In this document: positions 37,705 through 48,051 of the stretch, piece by piece
Numbering within the stretch: the stretch's first letter is position 1
Layout: every line of letters begins with the position of its first letter
Source of the DNA: Nemophila menziesii
Taxonomy: Eukaryota > Streptophyta > Magnoliopsida > Boraginales > Hydrophyllaceae
Direction of reading: 5' to 3'
Assembly (NCBI GenBank): GCA_029959085.1
Contig: JARWIR010000016.1
Location: 3,827,441-3,891,440, forward strand
Length of the DNA: 64,000 nt
The notes under the pieces: model-generated
What the model was told of the DNA's origin: nothing
What the model saw: the letters and a program-made list of their open reading frames with translations, nothing else
Database searches by the model: none
Made by a program: the position numbers and the translations under genes

Positions 37705-38010
37705 AATTAATTAGCGACGACACGCGTGTCGTCGCTAATCAGCGGATATTCGTCGCTAAGTGGGACACGTGTCGAGCTCCGTACCCACGACCTTTGCGTG
37801 TCAAAAATTAGCGACGACATGTCGTCGCAAAATAGTGGAAATTAGTCGCTAATTTTTTAGAGCGGGAAAGTTGACTGCCTAAGCTGACCAATCGAATTTT
37901 TTATTATTTATTGGCGACGACCAAAGGAATGAATGTCGTCGCTAAAATTTTGCGACGACATTCATCATTTGAATGTCGTCGCTAATCTCTTGAATGTCGT
38001 CGCTATTTTT
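37705..38010. repeat. Internal block of subterminal-type CGACGAC motifs
   Basis: About ten TTAGCGACGAC/GTCGTCGCTAA words, in both orientations, in the middle of the element. It includes a perfect 30-bp palindrome at 37710-37739, a perfect 18-bp palindrome at 37811-37828 and a 13-bp stem hairpin at 37952-37982. No CACTA terminus is visible beside it. It sits just upstream of the TNPA-like gene and downstream of the TNP2 gene. It could be an internal TNPA-responsive promoter or the scar of two fused elements. Confidence 0.85.
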
Positions 38011-38170
38011 TTCTCTCTTTTTTCTTTGTTTTTTCTTGCTTTCTTTTTTGTTTCTATTTTTTTGTTTCTTTTTTATTCCTTTCTTTCATTCGTATCCACC
38101 ATCATCAGAAAGCCCGCTAAATCCAAACTTTCACTTTATAATAAACACCTCGACCAAAGTTCAAACATTT

Positions 38171-38828
38171 AGAGTCAAAGTTGAGTGTTTGGGGTATTCA
38201 GTCAACTATTAGAGTCAAACTTGAGTGTTTGGGGTATTTAGTCAACTATTAGAGTCAAACTTGAGTGTTTGGGGTATTTGGTCAACTATTTGAGTCAAAC
38301 TTGAGTGTTTGGGGTATTTAGTCAACTATTAGAGTCAAACTTGAGTGTTTGGGGTATTCAGTCAACTTTTAGAGTCAAACTTGAGTGTTTGGGGTATTCA
38401 GTCAACTATTAGAGTTAAACTTGAGTGTTTGGGGTATTCAGTCAACTATTTGAGTCAAACTTGAGTGTTTGGGGTATTTAGTCAACTATTAGAGTCAAAC
38501 TTAAGTGTTTGGGGTATTCAGTCAACTTTAGAGTCAAACTTGAGTGTTTGGGGTATTCATTCAACTATTAGAGTCAAAGTTGAGTGTTTGGGGTATTCAG
38601 TCAACTATTTGAGTCAAACGTTAGTGTTTGGGATATTCAGTCAACTATTTGAGTCAAACGTTAGTGTTTGGGGTATTCAGTCAACATTTAGAGTCAAACT
38701 TATGTGTTTGGGGTATTTAGTCAACTATTAGAGTCAAACTTGAGTGTTTGGGGTATTCAGTCAACTTTTAGAGTTAAACTTGAGTGTTTCGGGTATTTAG
38801 TCAACTATTAGAGTCAAACTGGAGTGTA
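38171..38828. repeat. 40-bp minisatellite, about 16 copies
   Basis: Head-to-tail copies of a 40-base unit, agagtcaaacttgagtgttt followed by ggggtattcagtcaactatt. There are a few base changes per copy and occasional 39-base copies. It lies between the 3' end of the TNP2 gene and the internal CGACGAC block. Because 40 is not a multiple of three, the short open frames across it are incidental. Confidence 0.95.
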
Positions 38829-38901
38829 TCAAAATAAATTCAAATTCAAATTCAACTCCTAAAACCAACAAAATGTTTCAAGACAAATAAAAAAAATTCT
38901 C

Positions 38902-41900
38902 CTAATCAGTTTCATATCCACTAATATCTATAGGTTCATCATTGCTATCAACCTCTATAGGTTCTTCTTCATCCCCATATTCTTCCCACGTGTCATCATC
39001 AATTTCCTCCTTTTCATCAATAACCATATCAAAAGCCAAATCAATACGAAAATGAGATGGGTCAATCTCGATCTCCTAGGTGGATGCCAAGTTCACCGGA
39101 TCGGAAACTGTCCCAGTGTTAACGAAAGGTGTGTTGATGCTCTCATTCCCAGTAGGTAGTGATTCGGAACCCCATAACTCAAGACTCCAGCCGTGTCGAT
39201 CATTTATTTTCCAAACGGCTTTCCAGCCTTTTAGTGATTTCTTTGCATTAATATTGTCGATGTAAAACACTTTCTAGGCCTGCGATGCTAAAATATATGG
39301 TTCGTCGGGCCACTCAAAGTTTGATGTGTTGATAAAGGTTACCCCATGCTCTGTCCTCGAATCAGCCATTTTGTACCACTTACAAACAAATAACACAACC
39401 GAGCACCCTCCAGTGTACATAACCTCCAAGATTTTGATTAATTCACCGTAATAGGGTCTTTCCTCGTACATGGTACAAACTCTGTAATCCTGCGTCACTC
39501 TTTTTTCTCCTTTAGACTTAGTTACCTACTCGACACCGTTCACAACACATGAATCGTATTTATGCACCGCACCAAAAGACATGTTTGCCAAGGACACCAT
39601 CTCGGGGTAGCTAATGCATCGCCACGGGATTTCATTCCATGAATTTGTTATACAAAAGTAATACTTAATACTTTGAAAACAAATAGATAATATTTAAACC
39701 AATGCCTAAAGTTACATACCTTTTTCAGAAACCATTCCTTAAACATTTGACGATGCATATTATCTATTTCCCTACTCGTTCCCGTAAGTGTGGATTTGTG
39801 TTCACTAAAATCGTAAATGAGTATAAATAAATTAATATAAATATATAAATATATAAATATTAATATAAATATAAGTATATTCATATAAATATAAATATAA
39901 ATATAAATATAAATATATTCATATAAATATAAATATATTCATATAAATATATGAATATATGAATATATAATTTAAATATAAATATTTACTTACGTCATGT
40001 ATGCTTCGAGTTCGTCGCAATTATGCAAAACATACCAACCTATGTGCTCCTTCTTCTTATATGGTAAAGAACCATATTCTTTCTTGCCAACTGGAGTACA
40101 TTGGGATTTGAAAACGGATAGCTCTTTTGGGACTGGCGGTGGTTGTTGTATCGACCTGGATTGTTGAACTTTGTTTTTTCTTCACTAAGATACCTTTATA
40201 TGAAATTCAACGTCTCTTCTGCAACGTAACCCTCGGCTATTGAACCCTCTGGTCTAGCCGGATTTCGAATATACTCTTTCAACTTTTTCAAATACCTTTC
40301 AAATGGGTACATCCACCGCATTTGGACCGGGCCCCCTAGCAATGCTTCATCGTATAAGTGTATCACTAAGTGGATCATTATATCAAAAAACGCGGGAGGC
40401 AAAATCATTTCCAGTCTACACAAAACTTCAACCACTTTCTTCTTACCCGATTCTAACTCTTTCCTGCTGATACTTTTATTGCAAACGACTCTAAACACGT
40501 TAGCTAACCCAATAATCACATCACTAATAGCTTTGTCTTCAATGAGTCCTGGGATACTAGCCACGAAAAGATACTGCATCATCACGTGACAGTCGTGAGA
40601 TTTCATTCCGATAATCTTTCCCGTATCACTTTGAACATTATTTCTCATACTAGATGCGAAACCATCGGGAAAATTCTGTGCCTTCAGCCAGTCAAGAAAT
40701 ATTGTCCGCTTTTCCGTTGATAAAGTGTACTTTCCCCGATTCAGTATCACTTTACCCCCTCTCGATGTCAACTACAAATCTTTCTAGATTTTCATAACCT
40801 CAAGATCCATTCTCGTTTTCACGTTATCTTTGTTAAATTTCCCATCAAGACCTATAACTATACGGAGAAGAGCATCACACGCATTTTTCTCGCAATGCAT
40901 AACGTCAATGTTATGTTTCAACAAGTTTTCGGACCAATAAGGTAAACGATAGAATATACTCTTTTTCTTCCAATTGAATCGTCATGGAACAGCTTGCTTC
41001 ACGATCTTTCCCCCAAAATCCTTGTGTTTACCGGAAAACACGATGGGAAGCCCATCTAATTGTGTCTGAATATCGTGTGGACTATATTTCTTCGGTGGGC
41101 CCCTATGATCGGATTTCGAGTACAAAACTTTATCGCTTCTAAATCGATGTCCGACAGGTAACCAACGTCTATGGTCGAAGTAAACAACCCCTTTCTTCAC
41201 CTTCAATGAAGGAGTAGAATCCATGCATTTTGGACAAGCTAAGTAACCTTCACCCGACCATCCTGAAGTGTATGACCTAGCGGAGTAATCATTAGTCGTC
41301 GATAACAAACAAACCTTCATCGTAAACTCTTCCTTCTTGTGGGCATCATACGTAAGGATCCCTTTATCCCACAACTCGTCCGACTCATCTATAACAGGTC
41401 GAAGAAAGACATCCATGTCCGTACCGGGTGAATGGGGCCCAGGATTCAACAAACAAAGCTGGAATATGGTTTCCTTCATGCATACCCACGGTGGCAAGTT
41501 ATAGACTATCAATATGACAGGCCACATGCTGTAAGAGTTGTTCTGCATAGAGAAAGGACAAAACCGTCGATACCGAGACCCAAATATACATTACGAGGTT
41601 CGCTAGCAAACTCAAGATGTAGCGCTGCAAATATCTTCCAACTATCACCATCAACCGGATGACACAACACATCTGGATCAGCACTCTTTCCGTTATGGTG
41701 CCATATCATGTCTTCAGCGGTGTGCTTCAAAGCGTATAGTCGCTGCGATCTCGGAGCAATCGGAAAGTAACGAAGCTTCTTATGCGGTACTTTGTTACCC
41801 TTCTTTGGGTCCCATCTAGACTCGCTACATACTGGACACTTGTCGAGGTCTTTATTCTCTTTGTAAAAAATGGCACAATCGTTCAAACAAACTTCGATAG

Positions 41901-42532
41901 TAATATACCCCATACCCAAATTTTTCAACTTCTTGTTGCATGCTTCATAAGAATCAGGAAAATTGTGAGGTTTGGGCAAAATACGACCCAACAACTCCAA
42001 TAGCTCGGTGAATGAGGTGTTAGTCCATTTGTTCTTTACTTTTACGTGCATAAGTTTGGCAATGAAATTCAACGAACTCATCGATGTACAACCAGGATAT
42101 AATTCTGTCTCCAATTCTTCGAACAATGTTTCGAAACTGCTTCGACTTGAAAGATGTGCATCTCTCATCTCGGTATCTCCCGGATGTCCACCAACATCGT
42201 AACTTTGTCTCACATCGTCATAAACATGTTGAATTTCATTTACTATAATTGGATCTTTACTTGCATGGGGTATATGTGTTTGTATCTCATCCTCACCGTG
42301 TTTTGTCCAAACCTGATATGTATAGTTAAACCCGTCTTTTAGAAGATGGGCCCTAACCTGTTCGGTTTTTAATCGACAGTAATTACTACACTTCTTACAC
42401 GGGCAAGACAAAGAAACCAGTACAACCTTTACTTTTCTTAGCAAATTCGGTAAACTTGAAAACCCCAAAAACATATTCTTCCATGTAATAATTCGTCGTA
42501 TCGGTCCAACTCTTATCCATACCCGAAGTCAT
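38902..42532 (-). pseudogene. TNP2-type CACTA transposase gene, decayed (Transposase_assoc-TNP2-DUF4218-DUF4216)
   Basis: Starts at MTSGMDKSW (42532). Domains in order: Transposase_assoc with CPCKKCSNYCRLKTEQ; TNP2 transposase with LYPGCTSMSSLNFI, DKCPVCSESRWDP, SMWPVILIVYNLPPWVCMKE, GPHSPGTDMDVFLRP and NWKKKSIFYRLPYW; a GMKSHDCHVMMQYL segment; DUF4218 with MRWMYPFERYLKKLKEY; two introns near 39994-39805 and just below 39720; DUF4216 with RPYYGELIKILEVMY; an acidic C-terminus. The family cuts and pastes CACTA elements. Breaks: frameshifts near 42430, 41570 and 40150; in-frame stops at 40982, 40784, 40772, 40196, 39526, 39274 and 39076. It cannot make active transposase. Open pieces survive at 41509-42474, 40982-41548 and 40196-40771. 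Confidence 0.92.
39806..39995. repeat. AT-rich simple repeat (aaatata / attcatat) in a TNP2 intron
   Basis: Repeated ataaatata and atattcatataa words fill an intron of the transposase gene. The intron is bounded on the minus strand by a GTAAGT donor after the DELEAYMT coding stretch and by an ...TTTTAG acceptor. Confidence 0.8.
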
Positions 42533-42594
42533 CTCTTAGCAACAATTTTATTAAACTATGCGACTACATTCATATAAAAATAAAAAATATAATT

Positions 42595-42752
42595 ATTACA
42601 ATCCAATGAATAAAATGAATAAAAATTACAACACAATTAATAACATAATAAAATTACAAACTCATTGAATGAATAAATATTACAAACCATTGAATGAATA
42701 AAAATCACAAACCATTGAATTAATAAATATTACAAACCATTGAATAAATAAA
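42595..42752. repeat. Short tandem repeat of about 25 bp (attacaaaccattgaatgaa)
   Basis: Six degenerate copies of attacaaaccattgaatgaa plus a short A/T spacer, just upstream of the TNP2 gene start. The rest of 42753-43320 is AT-rich 5' region of the element, probably leader or intron, with no gene seen. Confidence 0.75.
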
Positions 42753-43324
42753 ATTAAAAACACACAATAAATATATAAAAAAAATTCATACAATTAATTA
42801 AACAAGTAAAAATATATGAGCACAAAATATAAATAACACAACACATGCATAATTTACAGCATAATAAAAAAACAAGTCAACCAACAAACATGTAATTCAT
42901 GTACATAATCATATGTTATATCAACTAGCTAGTATAATCAAATAAATAAAAAATTTAAAAAGCATGAAATTTATTGAAAATACCTTGAATTGGATGGATA
43001 AGATGAAGAATGATGATAATGCCACCTTGAAAATGTATAAATTCACCTAATCAAACCATATAGCAAGAATAAAACATAATTAGAAATCAAAAAAAATATT
43101 AAAAAGTGAATTTCATGCAATTACCTTAAATTGTGTGATGAAATTGGATATTGATGGTGCCCCACCTTGATTATTAACCCGGGAATGGTGCAAGATGAAG
43201 TGGAGAAGCAATTAGAAATTACAAAAAAAATTAGTTGTGCTTTTGGGAGAAAAACGAATGAATATTTTAGGGTTTTAGGGTGTTTTGTGAGTTAAAAAAC
43301 CTGTTGTCTCCATTTAATAGGTTT

Positions 43325-43592
43325 TTAATTAGCGACGACCCGTAAATCGTTGGTAATCCCACTCATATCGTTGGTAATCAACACAAATAGCGACGACAAT
43401 TCGAAGATAAAAAAATCAAATTAAAAAAATAATAATTACCAGCGAAAAAACTCCAGATCAACGACAAATTTCTGCGTCGTTGTTTTACGACAATTTATTT
43501 TTCGTCGATAAAAACCTGTCGTCGCTAATTTCGAAAAATTACCGGCGAAGTACGGGTCGCCGTTAATTTTTCGTTGGTAAACATGTTGTTTC
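43325..43592. repeat. Right subterminal repeats and damaged terminus of the CACTA element
   Basis: CGACGAC/TCGTCGCTAA words in both orientations, matching the left subterminal block. The last bases, catgttgtttc, correspond to terminal positions 9 onward of the left end. The expected TAGTAGTG terminus and flanking LINE sequence are replaced by array sequence. Confidence 0.85.
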
Positions 43593-46504
43593 GAAAATTA
43601 ATCACATACTCAAGAATAACAAAAATCTTCTTGCATCAATTGTCAAAGTTGCATGAATAACACAATGTATGGAAAATTCACGTACTATAAAGATATAAAG
43701 ATGTACTTGGTCAAAAAATATGATAGATACAATATTGATGAGTAACGAAAAATGTGACAACAGGACCTCCACAATACCCACTATTAATAGAGGTTTAACC
43801 CCTCTTGAAACGAAAAATGAAAACTTATTTAAATGACAGTCAATATCAATAATTTAATTAAATACAAAAAAGAAATTGCATTTAAGAAATGAAGTCCAAA
43901 ATATATTTTTGGCTCTATAAATCACAACCTACTATGTAGAGTAAAATCAGATATGCAAACTATCATTCTCATGGCACGTCTACTACAAAGACTACCTTTC
44001 GAGAGATCTTCTCCAACACCATTAAGAATATTTTAAAAAATATGTAGTAAAATAAAGATCTTATGGAAAAATGACACCACGTAAATAATACTATATGCTA
44101 GAAGTGGAAGTTTTGTTTTATTCCTAAGTATAACATAAGGTTTGAAAAAATCTATGCTATTAATTTTAGAAGAAGGAGAAAAACCAAAGTATTTTAAAAA
44201 GAGTTGGTAGAATTTACAATTACATTCTTTATTAAAACCCTAAAGATTGAAAAGACAAATTTAAGGAATAAAATATTGTTTAAAAAATCTATTTTGTCAC
44301 CTTTACAATTACTTGTATCGGTTTCTTTCACACTAAGAATCTTCTAACACTAAATTTTAAATAATGAATATATATGGTAAATATTTATTTAGCACCTTAA
44401 GTCACCATACAGCATATTCACACCATGTTGACGTAATAAAAATTAAACAAGGCAATCAGTATCCTTTATTAAATTTATTTGTAGGTAACTAGAAAAAATT
44501 TCATTAGTCAGACACTATACATTTACATTTTCTTTTAGAAGTCTTTACTCTGTGAACCGACACTTGGTATTGAATAGTATTTTAAAGTAAACAAATTCAA
44601 AGTACCCACTTGAGAATGTAATTCTTGGTAATAATAACACAATCAAGTAATCACCATGGGTTCCAAAGCACCACAATAATTTCTGGATAACATTGTGACT
44701 ACCTCTTGGTTACCAAGATATGGATAAAATGCGCCAAAATAATTATTCAGAAACCACATCCACTATCTCATCCATTAGTACGATTTTAACTTGTAAATTG
44801 GGTTTGATATTACTTTTGATATTACCATAATAGTAATACTTCAATTAAACTTCGTAATATTATAACTATATAACTAAACTCTCTCTAATAATATAGACAG
44901 GTCCTCTGATTCATTGCTTTTTATAATGCTAGACTAAAATCTTCAAGTCAAATTGTTTAGGCTTTTGTAAAACTTCTTACATCTTGTCAAATTTTTACCA
45001 TATATTCTTAGTGGATGTATAAATTATATTACTCAATTATTGTAATATTCTTAGTTGGTCAAACTCATTTTAGATGAGTTTTAACCGCAACTCTTTACCT
45101 TTTCATCACATTTTAAAGAAACTTAACATATGCTAGGAAATTTTTTAGGCATTAAGACATTTTTTTTTACTTTGAATGCCACATAATTTAATAAATCATA
45201 TATTAATGGTTTTGAGTAGGTGAAGACTGAACATACCTAACATACTTCACATATACATTTAATATTGATCTCTATATCTTAAACCCCTACATTTACTACG
45301 TGGTCCAATAATAAGAGTGTAACACATATAATGTATAATTTCATAATAAAGTTAATTTTGATTTTCTAGGATTTTTTTGTAACTTCCTGCAAAAAACGAT
45401 TTTGTATGGAAGTAAGAAAAGTTAGTCTCCCCCTCTCTGAAAGTAGCATAAATCTTATAAAAAACAGTTTCCCATATATGGTCATCTATCAAAGTGAGCC
45501 TCATATACTCTTCTGCAATACTCAATCATCATCATGATGAGTCAAGAAAATATATATATTTCATATTCAAAATTCAAGTGTACGGTTGTTATACAAATTA
45601 TTTTTCCACCTAATTAATTTTATTTTTATTTTTTTCTTCAAGATAAATTTTCATAAAATCCATATCCATTGTGAACATGGATGGAATTTTAATATACCTG
45701 AATCGCAATGCTTTAGAAAAAATTTAAAACCTACATCATCTACAAATTTCAGTTAAGGTTTATTGCTTATAATTAATTCAAACAATTCTCTTCTAGAACC
45801 AACTTTATAAAATATTAAACGAGTATATTAAAGGTATTGTCAGATTATTTACTATTTGATATATGTGATTGATCCACTACAAGCTCTTTATTTGGTCACT
45901 TATTATATTCTGTCATAGTATTAAGCATGTACAAGTACCATAGCCTCTAGAACTTGCCTTATAATATTTTGCATAGTATTTAAAACCCCCATGTTACAAC
46001 CCATTTTAGTTATGTACATTATTAATTTCCAAACAAGCTTTTAAGTTACTTTAGGTGTTTTTTAGGAGCAAATGACCCGACATTTCTTGGATTAGGATTA
46101 GGACAAGTAGGGTGACAAGGATCAATACGATTACTATTTCCAATACCTGGATTGAGACTAATCTCATTACCATCACTTTCAACAGTAAAATAATAATACT
46201 ATTAAAATTTATAAAAAGGAAACTTGATTAGACCATAAAATCATATAAAACATTTTTATAAGTTTCAAGTCACGTTAATTTAGGAAACACTTGTTATTCA
46301 TCATTAAAAATTCTCATAGTTAGAATAACATAATAGCTAATCATTGAAGTCACGCATTACATTTTACCTAATTGAACCATAATTGATCAACAACTTATTT
46401 AATATACAGTATAGATTAATACAAATATACTCATGCCATGAATACAAAAACTAAGTAATCAAATATATACAAGTAACTCATAATACAATTTCCCATAAGA
46501 ATAT
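43593..46504 (+). repeat. Diverged fragment of the tandem repeat inside the transposon island
   Basis: Corresponds to unit positions 3271 to about 6183. It begins at gaaaattaatcac immediately after the damaged right end of the CACTA element and ends at the poly-T of the second LINE copy. It has roughly one difference per 25 bp from the other units in the stretches I compared (for example catcaattg for catcgattg, aacgaaaaatg for aatgacaaatg), far more than the other units differ from each other. It lacks the DRD1-like fragment, which lies upstream in the unit. No gene seen. Confidence 0.95.
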
Positions 46505-48051
46505 TTTTTTTTATAATCGGTAAATCAAAATTTGTTAAACAAAAGCTCGAACATCAAATATCCTTACAACCTTTCTTTATAGCCCACTACTTACTAAGGC
46601 CCAACTTTGACTAAATAACTAGAGCTAATAAACAAAAAATAAAACATTATCATTTAAAAAAACATTACAATGAATCTAGGCTGGCCCAAAAGAAACCAAT
46701 TCTAGCCCAAAGTTGAGGTGGACTCTGTAATAAATCTATCGCCTTCTTCTTTTTAAACTTTTTCTTCTCCAGCTTGACATGAACCAACCTATAGATTTTC
46801 CTCCAAATCTGATCTTCATTTAAACCATTATTTTTGTACTCTTTATCATTTCTCTCCCACCAAATACAATAAATATACGTTATGAGAAAAACACCAGCAA
46901 TATTAATAACTTCATCACACAAATATGAAGTATAATTCAATCAAATTGTTTAAATATACCAGACTGTCTTTGATACCACAAGCTTGCAAGAGTTTACAGA
47001 GGACTCTATTCGTGAATGAGAAGTTAATAAATAAGTGATCAACTTCCTCTGAGCTTGCCTTACAAAATACGCATAAAGGATTTACCTGTAGCCCCCAGCT
47101 AATAATTCTAACTTTGGTAGGCATTCTGTCTTGTACAACTAGACAAGATACAAAAGAAGATCTCAGAATACATAACTTACTCCATATTATCTTGCTCCAT
47201 TTAACTTCATCTTTACTTTCAGCAATTTTACAAAGAGTTTTATGAAATGAAAAACCTTTCTTAGTTCTCTCTGTCCAAACTTTTATATCATCTCCTTGCA
47301 TCAATTTAACATTACTAAGATAAGAATCAGTTTACCCACACAATGAGGTAACCTCCACCTTTCTCTGCCATAACATTTACTAACAGTTCTGTCACAGTTA
47401 ATATTTTATTTATCAAGCTCTATTCCTAAAATTTCATGCACCCCTTTTCCATCTATCCATTTATCCCAAATAATAAATGTACACTTACCATTCCTCACCT
47501 TATGAAAAATAAAATCATATGCAATGTGTCTAATTTTTATGAGTTGTTTCTAAATCCAGGTATGAGCATGTTTAATGTCTAAGGTCCAAATACACTTACC
47601 TTTGACTGTATTCTGATTCACCACTTACTCCACAAGTTGTTCTTCTGTGAATACATTCTCCAGAAAGTGAATAATAGGCATACTCTATTAAGTTCTTCAA
47701 TGTTTGGTATTTTCAAACCACCCTGCTTTTTACTAGAACATATATTATGCCATGAAATTTTTGCTGCATAAGAACGTTCTGCATTACCCTTCAAAAGAAA
47801 GCTACTCATCTTTTGATTAAACTTGTAGATTACATGTTTTGTTAATAGGAACACCCTACACCAAAACATAACTTTACTAATGAGAACATATTTGATTAGT
47901 TCAGCTCTTCCTACATATGAGAGAAATTTTAAAGACCACTGACTAATACTACTACAGATAATTTCCACCAGTTTATTACCTTCTAAGATAGTTAATATTC
48001 TTGAGTTGGGTGGTACCCTAAGATACCTCACATGCATATTCCCTATCTTTA
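46505..48051 (-). mobile_element. LINE (L1-type) 5'-truncated, copy 2
   Basis: Minus-strand element of about 1.55 kb with its poly-A tail as a T-run at 46505-46512. Three coding pieces are seen. At 47618-48037 is the end of the reverse transcriptase (VRYLRVPPNSR, LSYVGRAELIKYVL, NICSSKKQGGLKIPNIEE). At 46915-47304 is the zf-RVT domain (WGLQVNPLCVFCKAS, EVDHLFI). At 46665-46940 is the C-terminal tail (WWERNDKEYKN ... WASLDSL, then stop). Between the first two, the frame is broken but the sequence (IGNGK-like, then WRLPH) still matches the family. The endonuclease and catalytic YADD part of the RT are absent. No target-site duplication is evident; the 5' end abuts array unit position 1337. Confidence 0.9.

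Larger units (their letters stand above)
34175..43592 (-). mobile_element. CACTA (En/Spm) DNA transposon, right terminus truncated
   Basis: The left end starts CACTACTAGATTCGCC inside the LINE, after gcc, the expected position for a 3-bp target duplication. The right end, read on the minus strand, begins GAAACAACATGTTTACC and aligns with the left end from its ninth base, so about eight terminal bases (CACTACTA) are missing. Both ends carry subterminal CGACGAC/TTAGCGACG motifs. Inside lie two minus-strand genes, TNP2-type (38902-42532) and TNPA/Transposase_24-type (34842-36470), both decayed. With a missing terminus and dead transposase the element should be immobile. Confidence 0.92.

Noticed and set aside
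38465..38731. An 88-codon repetitive protein across the minisatellite
   Set aside because: The 40-base unit rotates the reading frame, so the repeat peptide is incidental.
38171..38828. CRISPR-like array
   Set aside because: Direct tandem copies with no unique spacers, in a plant transposon.
41432..42342. Several plus-strand frames of 62-76 codons
   Set aside because: All lie antisense to the TNP2 transposase domain.
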